Shown here piece by piece: positions 1 to 10,546 of a stretch of DNA of 64,000 nt. The notes under the pieces are model-generated. The model was not told the DNA's origin and searched no databases. It saw only the letters and a program-made list of their open reading frames with translations. Within the stretch, counting starts at the first letter, position 1. Every line of letters begins with the position of its first letter. This DNA comes from Curtobacterium sp. MCBD17_035 (GTDB lineage: Bacteria; Actinomycetota; Actinomycetes; Actinomycetales; Microbacteriaceae): contig NZ_CP126279.1 in the NCBI RefSeq assembly GCF_003234815.2, forward strand, positions 372,001 through 436,000, read 5' to 3'. Both the position numbers and the translations under genes were made by a program.

Positions 1-581
1 ACTTCGGTCTGGGCCTCGACGTCTCGACGTTCGGCGTCGTCGTGTGGCCGGTGCTCGGCGCCGTGCTCATGACCGTCGTCCTCAACGCGATCGCCGGCCA
101 GGTCGTGGCGCGGATGAACGGGTTCGGCGCCCAGGCGGGCATCAACACCGCCGTGATCCTCGTCAACCGCGGCGAGTTCGCGCTCATCCTCGCGACGCTG
201 TCGGCGGCCGCGGGCCTCGAGGCGCGGATCACGGCGTTCGCGGGGCTGTACGTCCTCGTGATGGCGATCCTCGGTCCGCTCCTGGCCGTGAACGCCGACC
301 GGATCGGCCTCCTCGTGCTCCGTCCGGAGCGGCGGCGTGAGCGTGCTCGGACGGCGGCGGAGCAAGCGCGGCGAGCTGAGCGTGATCGCATGTTCGCCGA
401 GGAGATCGCCCTCGTGGAGGCAGCGGGCAGCGAAGCGCGCGAGAATGGTGCACCGGAGGAGGCACCGGTGCTCGTGGAGGACCGCGAACCCGTACCGGCG
501 TCGCCGATCGACCTCCACGCGGAGCAGGCCGGGCAGCAGTCCGACGTCCGCGCCGAACGACAGCGGGATCCGGAGTACTGA
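1..581 (+). CDS. Cation/proton antiporter, C-terminal part (partial at window start)
   Basis: The reading frame is open from base 3, so the gene begins upstream of the window. About 100 visible residues are hydrophobic and contain a glycine-rich stretch followed by NRGEFALILA, a pattern typical of the last membrane helices of CPA2 (KefB-type) sodium or potassium/proton antiporters. The final 80 residues form a charged, Arg/Glu-rich cytoplasmic tail ending in DPEY. The stop lies 3 nt before the next ATG, so the gene probably heads a short operon with the SURF1 gene. The ion is not determined by what is visible. Confidence 0.75.
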   Translation, partial: FGLGLDVSTFGVVVWPVLGAVLMTVVLNAIAGQVVARMNGFGAQAGINTAVILVNRGEFALILATLSAAAGLEARITAFAGLYVLVMAILGPLLAVNADRIGLLVLRPERRRERARTAAEQARRAERDRMFAEEIALVEAAGSEARENGAPEEAPVLVEDREPVPASPIDLHAEQAGQQSDVRAERQRDPEY

Positions 582-584
582 CAC

Positions 585-1433
585 ATGTGGGCTGTGGCGC
601 GTCGACCGCGGTGGATCGGTCTCCTGGTCCTGGCGCTCGCCCTCGCGGCGCTGTTCGCGTTCCTCGGGCGGTGGCAGCTCGAACGGGCGATCGCGACGGC
701 GAAGGTCGGTCCCGCCTCCACCGAGAACCGGCAGGTGCTCGACCGCGTCACGAAGCCGCAGCGCTCCATGCCGGAGGACCTCGCCGGTCAGCGGGTCTCC
801 GTGCGGGGGCACTTCGTCGCGGGCGACACGGTGGTGCTCAGCGGGCGCAGCGGCGGTGGCCGCTTCCAGACGGTCGGGCACTTCGTCGACAGCAGCTCGG
901 GCGCCAGCCTCCCGGTCGTCATCGGGTACGCGGACGCGCGGCGGGCGGCCCTCGCGGGTGGTGCCCGGGCCGCCACGGGTCGTACCGTCACGGTCGAGGG
1001 CCGCTACTACCCGTCGGAGTCACCCGACCAGGACGCGTTCCAGAAGGGCGAGCACAGTGCCGTGGCCGCGGCGTCGCTCGTCAACGAGTGGCACGACTTC
1101 GACGGCGAGATCTACGGCGGGTACGTGGTCGCCACCCATCCGACGGCGGCCCAGGCGCACCTCGGCACGATCGCCGACCGGGCGCCCACCCGGAACGTCC
1201 AGTTCAACTGGCTCAACCTCTTCTACGCGGTCGAGTGGGTCGTCTTCGCGGGCTTCGCGGTGTTCCTCTGGTACCGCTTCGTCAAGGACGCCTGGGAGCG
1301 TGAGCAGGACGAGGCGGCCGGTGACGACGACGGGCCGGACGACGACCGCGATCCCGACCCGGACCTCCCGGTCGGCTCTGCGGGTGCTCAGGACTCCCAG
1401 CTGCTCGCCGGGGCCCACGCGGGCCACCGGTAG
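585..1433 (+). CDS. SURF1 family protein (cytochrome oxidase assembly factor)
   Basis: The 282-residue protein has the SURF1 layout. An N-terminal membrane helix (about residues 11-27) runs into the family signature GRWQLERA at residues 28-35. A periplasmic domain follows, and a second helix lies near residues 218-240. SURF1 proteins help insert haem a into subunit I of cytochrome c oxidase. The C-terminal tail is acidic (runs of Asp), unlike the core family, and is probably cytoplasmic. The start is the only ATG close to the upstream stop, 3 nt away. Confidence 0.9.
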   Translation: MWAVARRPRWIGLLVLALALAALFAFLGRWQLERAIATAKVGPASTENRQVLDRVTKPQRSMPEDLAGQRVSVRGHFVAGDTVVLSGRSGGGRFQTVGHFVDSSSGASLPVVIGYADARRAALAGGARAATGRTVTVEGRYYPSESPDQDAFQKGEHSAVAAASLVNEWHDFDGEIYGGYVVATHPTAAQAHLGTIADRAPTRNVQFNWLNLFYAVEWVVFAGFAVFLWYRFVKDAWEREQDEAAGDDDGPDDDRDPDPDLPVGSAGAQDSQLLAGAHAGHR

Positions 1434-1436
1434 GAT
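1431..1436 (+). promoter_or_regulatory. -10 box TAGGAT for a leaderless DUF3817 gene
   Basis: TAGGAT ends 6 nt before the ATG at 1443, so a transcript starting 6-7 nt downstream would begin at the start codon. No Shine-Dalgarno sequence lies between. Confidence 0.55.
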
Positions 1437-1442
1437 CGGTCC

Positions 1443-1891
1443 ATGGCCCTGACCGTCCGCACGCGTGACATCCGCAAGATCCCGGGGGCGGTCCGCCTGT
1501 ACCGGGTCTCCGCGTACATCACGGGTGTCATGCTCCTGCTGCTCGTGCTCGAGATGGTCCTCAAGTACACGCCGATGCACACCGAGATGCAGCTGGGCGG
1601 CAACGGCTTCTTCGTGCCCGAGGGCACCTCGGGCAAGGCCCCCGGCACGTTCGACCTGTCGATCGGGATCCTCATCGCGCACGGCTGGCTGTACGTGCTC
1701 TACCTCTTCGCCGACTTCCGCCTGTGGAGCATCATGCGCTGGAAGCCGCTGCGCTTCCTGCTCATCGCCCTCGGCGGTGTCGTCCCGTTCCTGTCGTTCT
1801 TCGTGGAGCACCGCATGGCGGGCATCGCGCTGGCGACCCACCACGAACTCGTCGCGCAGCACCAGCAGGCGCGCCAGAAGGAGGCCGCTCG

Positions 1892-1895
<4 letters not shown>
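1443..1895 (+). CDS. DUF3817 family membrane protein
   Basis: This is a 150-residue membrane protein with three or four hydrophobic segments (residues about 20-40, 75-95 and 100-120). Its N-terminal [14 protein letters not shown] stretch is typical of the actinobacterial DUF3817 family. The function of the family is not established. It often sits next to guaA or respiratory assembly genes, as here. Its TGA stop overlaps the GTG start of guaA by 4 nt (GTGA), so the two are probably translationally coupled. Confidence 0.85.
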
Positions 1896-3472
<1,577 letters not shown>

Positions 3473-3520
3473 GGGCCGCCGGGCCAGGGGCCCCGGGCCC
3501 GGGGCCGTTCTGCTCACGCT

Positions 3521-3560
3521 GACGACAAGTGCGCATGCGCCCGCATGCGCACTTGTCGTC
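3521..3560. repeat. Perfect 19-bp inverted repeat, 2-nt loop
   Basis: The arms at 3521-3539 and 3542-3560 are exact reverse complements, separated only by CC. The element lies between the convergent guaA and Bax-inhibitor genes. It could act as a bidirectional terminator, or it could belong to the set of long palindromes seen at 36375, 40573 and 48082. Confidence 0.85.
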
Positions 3561-3603
3561 TGTGCGCGCACTTCCCGCTCCGCCACGGCGCCCGGACACG
3601 GAA

Positions 3604-3637
3604 GAGCCCCGCCGACGGGGACGCGTCGGCGGGGCTC
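3604..3637 (-). terminator. GC-rich hairpin downstream of the Bax-inhibitor-like gene
   Basis: A perfect 13-bp stem (3604-3616 with 3625-3637) and an 8-nt loop lie 33 nt past the stop of the minus-strand gene. There is no clear T-run, so termination is inferred from position and stability. Confidence 0.5.
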
Positions 3638-3670
3638 GGTCCGGGGTGCGGGGACGAGGTCCGGGAGGGC

Positions 3671-4543
3671 CTAGTTGTTCCGCAGGATGGCGAGGATGCG
3701 CAGGATCTCGAGGTACAGCCAGACCAACGTGACGATGAGTCCGAACGCTGCGGTCCAGCCGTAGATGCGCGGGGCGCCACGCTCGACGCCGGTCTTGATC
3801 TGGTCGAAGTCGAGCACGAGCGAGTACGCGGCCATGAGCACCACGAGGATGCCGATGAGCACACCGAGCGGGATGCCGAACAGCGTCACGTTCAGCAGAC
3901 CGAACGCGCTGTGCGTGACACCCGTCCACATGAGGACGAGGTTCACGAGCGAGAACGCGAGGTACCCGAGCATCGCGACGAGGAAGAACCGCGTGGCCTT
4001 CGGGGTCGCACGGACCTTGCCGGACGTGAAGAGCAGGAGCGTCACGGCGAAGACGCCGAGCGTGCCGAACACCGCCTGGGCGACGATGCCGTCCCACTGG
4101 GTGTTGAAGACCTGCGAGATCCCGCCGACGAAGAGGCCTTCGAGCCCCGCGTAGGTGAGGACGAGGGCGGGTGAGGGCCTGCGCTTGAACGTGTTGACGA
4201 GCGCGAGCACGAAGCCCCCGATGACGCCGACGATCATGAGCGCCGGGACCATCCACCCGATGACCGCGCCGACGACGAGCACACCGAAGGCCACGAGCGT
4301 CTTGACGATCGTGTCCTCGTAGCTCATGCGGTCGGTCTCGACCGGGCCGGCCGCCGGGCGGTCGTACATGTACTGGAGCTGCTCGGGCGTGAGCGGCTGG
4401 CCGCCGGCCCGGCCGTAGGGGGCCTGCTGTCCGTACGGGGCCTGGCCGTAGGGGGCGCCGGCGCCGTAGGCACCGTTGCCCCATGCGTTGCGGCCCGCGT
4501 CGTTGAAGGCGGGGGACTGGTCGAAACCGGGCTTGAACGCCAT
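3671..4543 (-). CDS. Bax inhibitor-1/YccA family membrane protein
   Basis: The protein has 290 residues. The first 70 form a soluble Gly/Tyr/Pro/Gln-rich tail with APYGQ-type repeats. About seven hydrophobic segments follow and run to the C-terminus (ILRILAILRNN). The membrane region fits the actinobacterial Bax inhibitor-1/YccA family, whose members are thought to be ion or calcium leak channels; the role in bacteria is not settled. The start has GAGGAC just upstream of the ATG. It is transcribed away from the phosphodiesterase gene, sharing a 235-nt intergenic region. Confidence 0.85.
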   Translation of the reverse strand: MAFKPGFDQSPAFNDAGRNAWGNGAYGAGAPYGQAPYGQQAPYGRAGGQPLTPEQLQYMYDRPAAGPVETDRMSYEDTIVKTLVAFGVLVVGAVIGWMVPALMIVGVIGGFVLALVNTFKRRPSPALVLTYAGLEGLFVGGISQVFNTQWDGIVAQAVFGTLGVFAVTLLLFTSGKVRATPKATRFFLVAMLGYLAFSLVNLVLMWTGVTHSAFGLLNVTLFGIPLGVLIGILVVLMAAYSLVLDFDQIKTGVERGAPRIYGWTAAFGLIVTLVWLYLEILRILAILRNN

Positions 4544-4765
4544 GGTGTCCTCGTTGTTCCTGTTCTCTGGGTGCTCTGCGGCCGGGTGTGGTCCGGCTGT
4601 CGGGGAGCGTCGCGGGTGCGAACATCCGTGTTCTCTCAGCCTAGGGTCGTTCGACGGCGCCTGGCTGGGGATTCGCGATGAGCGGACTGCGGGCCTCCTG
4701 GTGGTGACGGGCTGCCATCACCGGTGTGCTCGCGATCCTGTCGCCGTCCTCTGGGAGAACGCCCG

Positions 4766-4771
4766 TACGCT
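4766..4771 (+). promoter_or_regulatory. -10 box TACGCT for a leaderless phosphodiesterase gene
   Basis: TACGCT lies 7 nt before the ATG at 4779, with no ribosome binding site in between. Confidence 0.5.
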
Positions 4772-4778
4772 CGTGCGC

Positions 4779-5813
4779 ATGCCCGACGAGCACGCGCACA
4801 CGGCGTCTCCACAGCCCCGCGTCATCGCCCACCGGGGCGCCTCCGGGCATCGTCCCGAGCACTCCCGCGCGGCGTACGAGCTGGCGGTGACGCTCGGCGC
4901 GGACGCGATCGAGCCGGATCTCGTCGTGAGCCGGGACGGTGTGCTCGTCCTGCGTCACGAGAACGAGATCTCGGGCACGACGGACATCGCGTCCCGACCG
5001 GAGTTCCGCGACCGGCGCACCACGAAGCGCGTCGACGGTCAGCGCGTCACCGGCTGGTTCACCGAGGACCTCACGTGGGAGGAGCTGCGCACCCTCCGCG
5101 TGCGTGAGCGCCTCCCCGCCCTGCGGCCGGCGAGCGCGGCGTACGACGGCAGCGGGGGGATCCTCCGCTTCGAGGACCTCCTCGCACTGCTCGACGCCGC
5201 ACCGCGCCCGGTCGGGCTCGTGGCCGAGGTCAAGCACGCCACGTTCTTCGCCGAGCAGGGGTTGCCCCTCGACGAGCTCGTCGACGCCGTCCTCGGCGAG
5301 GCCGGCTGGCGCTCCGATCCGCGCCTCACGTTCGAGAGCTTCGAGAAGCAGGTGCTCCTCGACCTGAGGGCCCGGGGAACGGGCGGTCGCTCCGTCTACC
5401 TCATGGAGCGGCGGGGCGCGGCGGCCGACGAGCGCGCCCGGCAGGGCTCCGCCGCCCCGACGTACGCCGCGGAGCGCACCGACGCCGGCCTGGCCGGGCT
5501 CGCGTCGCGCTTCGACGGCATCAGCGTGGACCTGTCGACCCTGATGGCGGGTGTCGACTCGGTCGCCGTGGGCGACGACCGGGAGGTCCGCAGCGGCCTG
5601 GTCGATCGGGCCCACGCCGCCGGGTTGACGGTGTTCACCTGGACGCTCCGCGCGGAGAACCGGTTCCTCCCCGCGCCACTCCGGCGCGACGGCGACCTCG
5701 CGGCGCGCGGGGACTGGGCCCGTTGGTTCACCTCGGTGATGCGCACGGGCGTCGACGGCGTGTTCGCGGACCAGCCGGACCTCGCGCTCGCCGCACGGTC
5801 GATGCTCCGCTGA
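4779..5813 (+). CDS. Glycerophosphodiester phosphodiesterase family protein
   Basis: The 344-residue protein carries the GDPD signature HRGASGHRPEHS near residues 17-28. The metal-binding acidic EPDL and LRHE motifs follow, and then a TIM-barrel-length body containing AEVKH. The family hydrolyses glycerophosphodiesters to glycerol 3-phosphate and an alcohol. No signal peptide is visible, so a cytoplasmic location is likely. The frame is open further upstream, but that stretch overlaps the divergent gene's start. The ATG at 4779 with its adjacent -10 box is preferred. It converges on the MFS gene with a 10-nt gap. Confidence 0.88.
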   Translation: MPDEHAHTASPQPRVIAHRGASGHRPEHSRAAYELAVTLGADAIEPDLVVSRDGVLVLRHENEISGTTDIASRPEFRDRRTTKRVDGQRVTGWFTEDLTWEELRTLRVRERLPALRPASAAYDGSGGILRFEDLLALLDAAPRPVGLVAEVKHATFFAEQGLPLDELVDAVLGEAGWRSDPRLTFESFEKQVLLDLRARGTGGRSVYLMERRGAAADERARQGSAAPTYAAERTDAGLAGLASRFDGISVDLSTLMAGVDSVAVGDDREVRSGLVDRAHAAGLTVFTWTLRAENRFLPAPLRRDGDLAARGDWARWFTSVMRTGVDGVFADQPDLALAARSMLR

Positions 5814-5823
5814 GCGCCCCCGC

Positions 5824-7290
5824 TCAACCGAGCGGCACGGCACGTCGGCCGCGGGCGATCCCCCAGGCGACGAGTGCCGCGGCGACGACGGTGAGGACGA
5901 GGGCCCCGGTGGTCACGGCCTCCCGGAACCCCGCGGTCTGTGCGGCGGTCCACCCGCCCGCGGTGAGCCGACCGACGGCGGACGCGGCGAGGACGGTCCC
6001 CGTGACGGCGAGACCGATGCCGGACGCGACCTCGGTGGCCGTGTCGACGAGCGCGGCACCGATCGTCGTGCGCGCCGCAGGCAGGCCGCGGAGGACGTTC
6101 ACGCCCGCGACGACCCCGACGACGCGCATGCCGGCCGCCTCGAGCACGAGCGCGGCGGCGACCCAGGGGTAGCCGAAGCGCCCGAGCACTCCGTACACGG
6201 CGAGACCGGCCACCACCGCGGCGGCGCTGGACCACGCCGCGTGGTCGATCCCGACGCGGTCGACGAACCGGCCGACGAACGGGCCGCCCGCGACGAGGAC
6301 GGCGACCTGCGGGAGCATGCCGACGGCGGCCAGTGCCGGTGCCCAACCCCAGTCCAGCTGGAACTGCAGGGTCACGAGGTACCCGAGCCCGGCGGTGGCG
6401 AGTCCGGCGGCGGCCTTGAACGCGAGTCCGCTCGAGACGCGGGGCAGGGCGACCAGGGCGAGGTCGAGCAGGGGGTGCCGCGCGGTGCGTTCGCGGAGCA
6501 CGAAGAGCGCCGCGGCCACGAGGGCGGCGAGGCTCGCGGCCCACGGCGCGCCGTCCTGCGCACCACGGTCGACGAAGAGCGTCGGCGCGACGAGGCCGAG
6601 AACGATCGTCGCCGTGCCGAGCGCCGCGCCGAGGACGTCGATCGGCGCGGGGTGGAGCTCCTCGGGCTCGTCGAGGGCCACGCCCCGGCTGACCCCGATG
6701 ATCGCCAGCACCGCGATCGGGGCGTTCACGAGCAGGAGGACCTGCCACGGCGCGACCGCGAGGACGAACCCGCCGACGGTCGGTCCGATCGCGAGCCCCA
6801 CGAGTCCGACCGTCGAGATCAGGGTGGTCGCGCGGACGCGGAGGTCGTTGCGGTCGAAGAGCCGGAACGCCAGCGCCATCGAGCCCGGCGTGGTCATCGC
6901 GGCGGCGACCCCCATCGCGACCCGGACCGCGATGAGCTCGCCGGTCGAGCCGACGCCTGCGGTCGCGAGACTCGTCACGGCGAGCAGGACGAGCCCGACG
7001 AGCATGACGCGCCGCCGCCCGAACCGGTCGGCGATCGCCCCGAACACGAGCATCGACCCGCCGAACACGACGGCGTAGGAGCCGGTCACCCACTGCAGCC
7101 CCGTCGTCGTCGTGTGCAGATCCCGGCCGATCGTGGGGAGTGCGACGTTGAGGATCGCGTTGTCGAGCATCTCGAACAGGAACACGGCCGACAGGCCGAG
7201 CAGGGCGGGCCACGCCTGTCGGAGCGAGGTGGGCGCGCGCCGGGTGGATCGCGCGCCTGGGACGATGGCGCTGGTGGTCGGGTCGGACAT
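5824..7290 (-). CDS. MFS transporter, DHA2-type drug exporter
   Basis: The 488-residue membrane protein has about 14 predicted helices. The first, FLFEMLDNAILNVALPTIG, is characteristic of the DHA2 (QacA/EmrB) family, and the motif A variant ADRFGRRRVM lies in the first cytoplasmic loop. These proteins export drugs or cations using the proton gradient. An ATG at 7296 is also in frame, but AAGG is better spaced from 7290. The open frame upstream of that is an artefact covering the tetR gene. The divergent TetR gene and the shared operator suggest inducible efflux. Confidence 0.88.
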   Translation of the reverse strand: MSDPTTSAIVPGARSTRRAPTSLRQAWPALLGLSAVFLFEMLDNAILNVALPTIGRDLHTTTTGLQWVTGSYAVVFGGSMLVFGAIADRFGRRRVMLVGLVLLAVTSLATAGVGSTGELIAVRVAMGVAAAMTTPGSMALAFRLFDRNDLRVRATTLISTVGLVGLAIGPTVGGFVLAVAPWQVLLLVNAPIAVLAIIGVSRGVALDEPEELHPAPIDVLGAALGTATIVLGLVAPTLFVDRGAQDGAPWAASLAALVAAALFVLRERTARHPLLDLALVALPRVSSGLAFKAAAGLATAGLGYLVTLQFQLDWGWAPALAAVGMLPQVAVLVAGGPFVGRFVDRVGIDHAAWSSAAAVVAGLAVYGVLGRFGYPWVAAALVLEAAGMRVVGVVAGVNVLRGLPAARTTIGAALVDTATEVASGIGLAVTGTVLAASAVGRLTAGGWTAAQTAGFREAVTTGALVLTVVAAALVAWGIARGRRAVPLG

Positions 7291-7312
7291 GATCATGACC
7301 TTATGTGAGTAA

Positions 7313-7324
7313 GTGTAGTTACAC
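7313..7324. promoter_or_regulatory. Candidate TetR-family operator
   Basis: GTGTA-GT-TACAC is a perfect 5-bp inverted repeat with weaker symmetry extending further (AGTAAGTGTA against TACACAAGCA). It sits in the 51-nt gap between the divergent exporter and TetR genes, the usual place for an autoregulatory operator. Confidence 0.55.
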
Positions 7325-7341
7325 AAGCAAGTGGAGGAACG

Positions 7342-7950
7342 ATGCCACGGACCACAGCGCGCGGTGGACCCGAGACGCGAGCCAGGATCGCCGCGATCGC
7401 GTCCGGCCTGTTCCACGAACGCGGTTTCGACGCCGTGACCGTCGCGGAGGTCGCGCGGGCCGCCGGCGTGTCCAGCGTCACCGTCTTCAACCACTTCCCG
7501 CGGAAGGAGGACCTGTTCCTCGACCGCTCGCTCGACGCCGCCGAGCTGCTCCGTGCGGCGGTGCGGTCGCGTCCCGCCGGCACCGACGTCCTGGCTGCAC
7601 TGCACGCCGTGGCCCTGCGGCTCGTCGACGAACGGCATCCCCTGTCTGGGCTCGACGACCGGTCCGGTCCGTTCTTCCGGACCGTGGCGGAGTCCTCGGC
7701 CCTCGTCGCCCGGGCGCGCGAGATCGGCGCGGAACTGCAGCGGACCCTCGAGGACGCGGTCCGGGAGGACGGGTCGTCCGACGGTGATCCGACCCTGCTC
7801 GCGGCCTTCGTCGTGGCGGGCTACGCCACCGTCCTCGTGGTCACCGCGCGTCACGTGATCGCGGGGACCCCGGCCGACGCCCTCGTCGACGACCACCGGG
7901 CGCGGTTGGGGCGGCTGTTCGACGCGCTCCGGGACGGTCTCGCCCGCTGA
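7342..7950 (+). CDS. TetR/AcrR family transcriptional regulator
   Basis: The 202-residue protein has a typical TetR N-terminal DNA-binding domain. The helix-turn-helix runs through VAEVARAAGVSSVTVFNHFP (about residues 35-54) and ends in the usual aromatic/Lys-Asp-Leu segment. The C-terminal ligand domain is not conserved enough to name a ligand. GGAGG sits 5 nt before the ATG. Its position opposite the MFS gene supports a role as repressor of that exporter and of itself. Confidence 0.9.
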   Translation: MPRTTARGGPETRARIAAIASGLFHERGFDAVTVAEVARAAGVSSVTVFNHFPRKEDLFLDRSLDAAELLRAAVRSRPAGTDVLAALHAVALRLVDERHPLSGLDDRSGPFFRTVAESSALVARAREIGAELQRTLEDAVREDGSSDGDPTLLAAFVVAGYATVLVVTARHVIAGTPADALVDDHRARLGRLFDALRDGLAR

Positions 7951-8026
7951 GCTCCCGGCGCCGCGGGAGGCCCGGATGCGGGCCGCGGTCGGGCGTCGGT
8001 CCGGTGGCGGTGTCCGTGGTCGCGCC

Positions 8027-8032
8027 TAGACT
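8027..8032 (+). promoter_or_regulatory. -10 box TAGACT upstream of pcrA
   Basis: TAGACT is followed after 9 nt by the ATG at 8042. No ribosome binding site is present, so the transcript is leaderless or has only a few leader bases. Confidence 0.45.
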
Positions 8033-8041
8033 GACCCGGTC

Positions 8042-10510
8042 ATGACGATCGTGCTCGACCCCTTCGACTCCGCTCCCGACGACGGGGCGGGTCGACCCGC
8101 GCGCAGCGGCACCGCCACCTACGACGACCCCTTCACCGCCGGCCTCAACCCGCAGCAGAAGGCCGCGGTCGAGTACCGCGGCGAGTCCCTCCTCATCGTG
8201 GCGGGCGCGGGATCCGGCAAGACGAGTGTGCTCACCCGGCGCATCGCGCTCCTCCTGGCCAACCGCGAGGCCTGGCCGAGTCAGATCCTGGCGATCACGT
8301 TCACGAACAAGGCCGCGGCCGAGATGCGCGAGCGTGTCCAGGCGCTCGTCGGCGGGGCGGCCGAGGGCATGTGGATCTCGACGTTCCACTCGGCGTGCGT
8401 GCGCATCCTCCGACGCGAGTCCGAGCGGTTCGGGTTCACGTCGTCGTTCACGATCTACGACTCCGCGGACTCGCGTGCACTGCTCAAGCGGATCCTCAAG
8501 GACCTCGAGGCCGACGCGCTCGGGCTGACGGTCGGCGCCGCCGCCAACAAGATCTCGAAGCTCAAGAACGAGCTGCAGGACGTCGAGTCCTACGCCCGCG
8601 ACATCAACACGAACGACCCGCAAGAGGTCATGTTCCTCGAGGTGTTCCGGCAGTACTCACGCGAGCTCCGGCGGGCGAACGCGTTCGACTTCGACGACCT
8701 CATCGGGCAGACGGTGTTCCTGTTCCGGGCGTTCCCCGACGTCGCCGCGCTCTACCAGCGGCGCTTCCGGCACGTGCTCGTCGACGAGTACCAGGACACG
8801 AACCACGCCCAGTACGCCCTGATCCGCGAGCTCACACGGCCGGTCGCACCCGAGCAGGTCGACGCGCTCGAGGCATCGGGGCAGCACGTCGACCGCATGC
8901 GGGAGCCCGACGGGTCGATCGCGCCGGCGTCGCTCACCGTGGTCGGCGACTCCGACCAGTCGATCTACGCCTTCCGCGGGGCGGACATCCGGAACATCGT
9001 CGAGTTCGAGCGGGACTTCCCGAACAGCCGGGTGATCCTGCTCGAGCAGAACTACCGGTCGACGCAGAACATCCTCGACGCCGCCAACGCCGTGATCGCG
9101 AACAACTTCGACCGGCAGGCCAAGAACCTGTTCACGGACGTCGGGGCCGGCGAGAAGATCACGGGCTTCACGGGCTACACCGGGCACGACGAGGCCCAGT
9201 TCGTCGCGGACGAGATCCAGCGGCTGCACGACGACGAGTACATGGACTACCGGGACATGGCCGTGTTCTACCGGACGAACTCCCAGACCCGTGCCCTCGA
9301 GGAGATCTTCATCCGCGCGGCGATCCCGTACCGGGTGCTCGGCGGCACGAAGTTCTACGAGCGTGCCGAGATCAAGGACGCCATGGCGTACCTGATCACC
9401 GTCGCGAACCCCGCGGACCCGCTCTCGCTGCGCCGGATCCTCAACGTGCCGAAGCGCGGCATCGGCGCCGTCACCGAGACCGCCCTGCAGCGGTACGCCG
9501 ACCAGAACGAGGTCTCCCTGCGCGAGGCCCTCCGGCACGCCGACGAACTCGGGTTCGGGCCGAAGGTCCGCACGGCGATCACCGACTTCGCGGCGCTGCT
9601 CGACGCCGTCGCCGAGAAGGCCCCGACGCAGCCCGTGGTCGACACCCTGACGCAGCTGCTCGACGGCTCGAAGCTGCTCGAGGTGCTCCGGATGTCGCCG
9701 GACGCCCAGGACGCCGCCCGCGCCGACAACATCGACGAGCTCGTGGCGGTCACGCGGGAGTTCCAGAAGAACAACCCCGAGGGCACGCTCTCGGACTTCC
9801 TGACCGAGGTCTCCCTGGTCGCCGCGGCCGACGAGCTCGACGACTCCTCGGGCACCGTCTCGCTCATGACGCTGCACACCGCGAAGGGGCTCGAGTACGA
9901 CGCGGTGTTCCTCACCGGCATCGAGGAGGACCTGCTTCCGCACCGCATGTCCGCCGGCGAGCCCGGTGGCCCGGCCGAGGAACGCCGTCTGTTCTACGTG
10001 GGCATCACCCGCGCTCGGAAGCACCTGTTCCTCTCGCTCGCGATGACGCGCGCGCAGTTCGGTGACGTCAACGTGGCCATGCCCTCGCGGTTCCTCCAGG
10101 AGATCCCGGACGGGCTCATCGAGTGGAAGCAGTCACCGGGCATGGCGAACAGCCGTGGTGGCACGCAACCCCGCGCCCTGAACGCCCGGCGCGAGGGCGG
10201 CGTCGGACCGGGCGGCGGCGCGGGCTGGCGCGGACGGGGCGGCGGGTTCGCGGGCGGCAGCTTCGACCGGGCCACGGCCGCGGCGAAGACCCGCCCGAAG
10301 ACCGAGTGGTCGAACAGCGTCTCGGGGCAGGTGCGCGACAACGGCGACATGGAGCTCGCGCCGGGGGACCGGATCTCGCACGTCGACTTCGGCGAGGGAC
10401 GCGTCACCGCGGTCACGGGCAGCGGGGCCAAGCGGATCGCCGAGGTCCAGTTCGACACGGCCGGGCGCAAGAAGCTCCTCATCAAGATCGCGCCGATCGA
10501 GAAGCTCTGA
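8042..10510 (+). CDS. pcrA: ATP-dependent DNA helicase PcrA/UvrD
   Basis: The 822-residue superfamily 1A helicase is used in repair and replication. The motifs appear in order: NPQQKAAVEY, the Walker A VAGAGSGKT near residues 53-62, DEYQDTN, GDSDQSIYAFRGAD, QNYRST, and near the end TLHTAKGLEYDAVFL and FYVGITRARK. A Gly/Arg-rich linker around residues 710-740 precedes a small C-terminal SH3-like domain ending LIKIAPIEKL. This tail is normal for actinobacterial PcrA. Length and motif order argue for PcrA over UvrD2. Confidence 0.95.
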   Translation: MTIVLDPFDSAPDDGAGRPARSGTATYDDPFTAGLNPQQKAAVEYRGESLLIVAGAGSGKTSVLTRRIALLLANREAWPSQILAITFTNKAAAEMRERVQALVGGAAEGMWISTFHSACVRILRRESERFGFTSSFTIYDSADSRALLKRILKDLEADALGLTVGAAANKISKLKNELQDVESYARDINTNDPQEVMFLEVFRQYSRELRRANAFDFDDLIGQTVFLFRAFPDVAALYQRRFRHVLVDEYQDTNHAQYALIRELTRPVAPEQVDALEASGQHVDRMREPDGSIAPASLTVVGDSDQSIYAFRGADIRNIVEFERDFPNSRVILLEQNYRSTQNILDAANAVIANNFDRQAKNLFTDVGAGEKITGFTGYTGHDEAQFVADEIQRLHDDEYMDYRDMAVFYRTNSQTRALEEIFIRAAIPYRVLGGTKFYERAEIKDAMAYLITVANPADPLSLRRILNVPKRGIGAVTETALQRYADQNEVSLREALRHADELGFGPKVRTAITDFAALLDAVAEKAPTQPVVDTLTQLLDGSKLLEVLRMSPDAQDAARADNIDELVAVTREFQKNNPEGTLSDFLTEVSLVAAADELDDSSGTVSLMTLHTAKGLEYDAVFLTGIEEDLLPHRMSAGEPGGPAEERRLFYVGITRARKHLFLSLAMTRAQFGDVNVAMPSRFLQEIPDGLIEWKQSPGMANSRGGTQPRALNARREGGVGPGGGAGWRGRGGGFAGGSFDRATAAAKTRPKTEWSNSVSGQVRDNGDMELAPGDRISHVDFGEGRVTAVTGSGAKRIAEVQFDTAGRKKLLIKIAPIEKL

Positions 10511-10546
10511 CGGTCCGCGGGAGCCGGGTCGGGCCTCCCGTCTTGC

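Noticed and set aside
4476..4778. Upstream extension of the phosphodiesterase frame.
   Set aside because: It overlaps the start of the divergent Bax-inhibitor-like gene, and the family N-terminus and a -10 box fit 4779.
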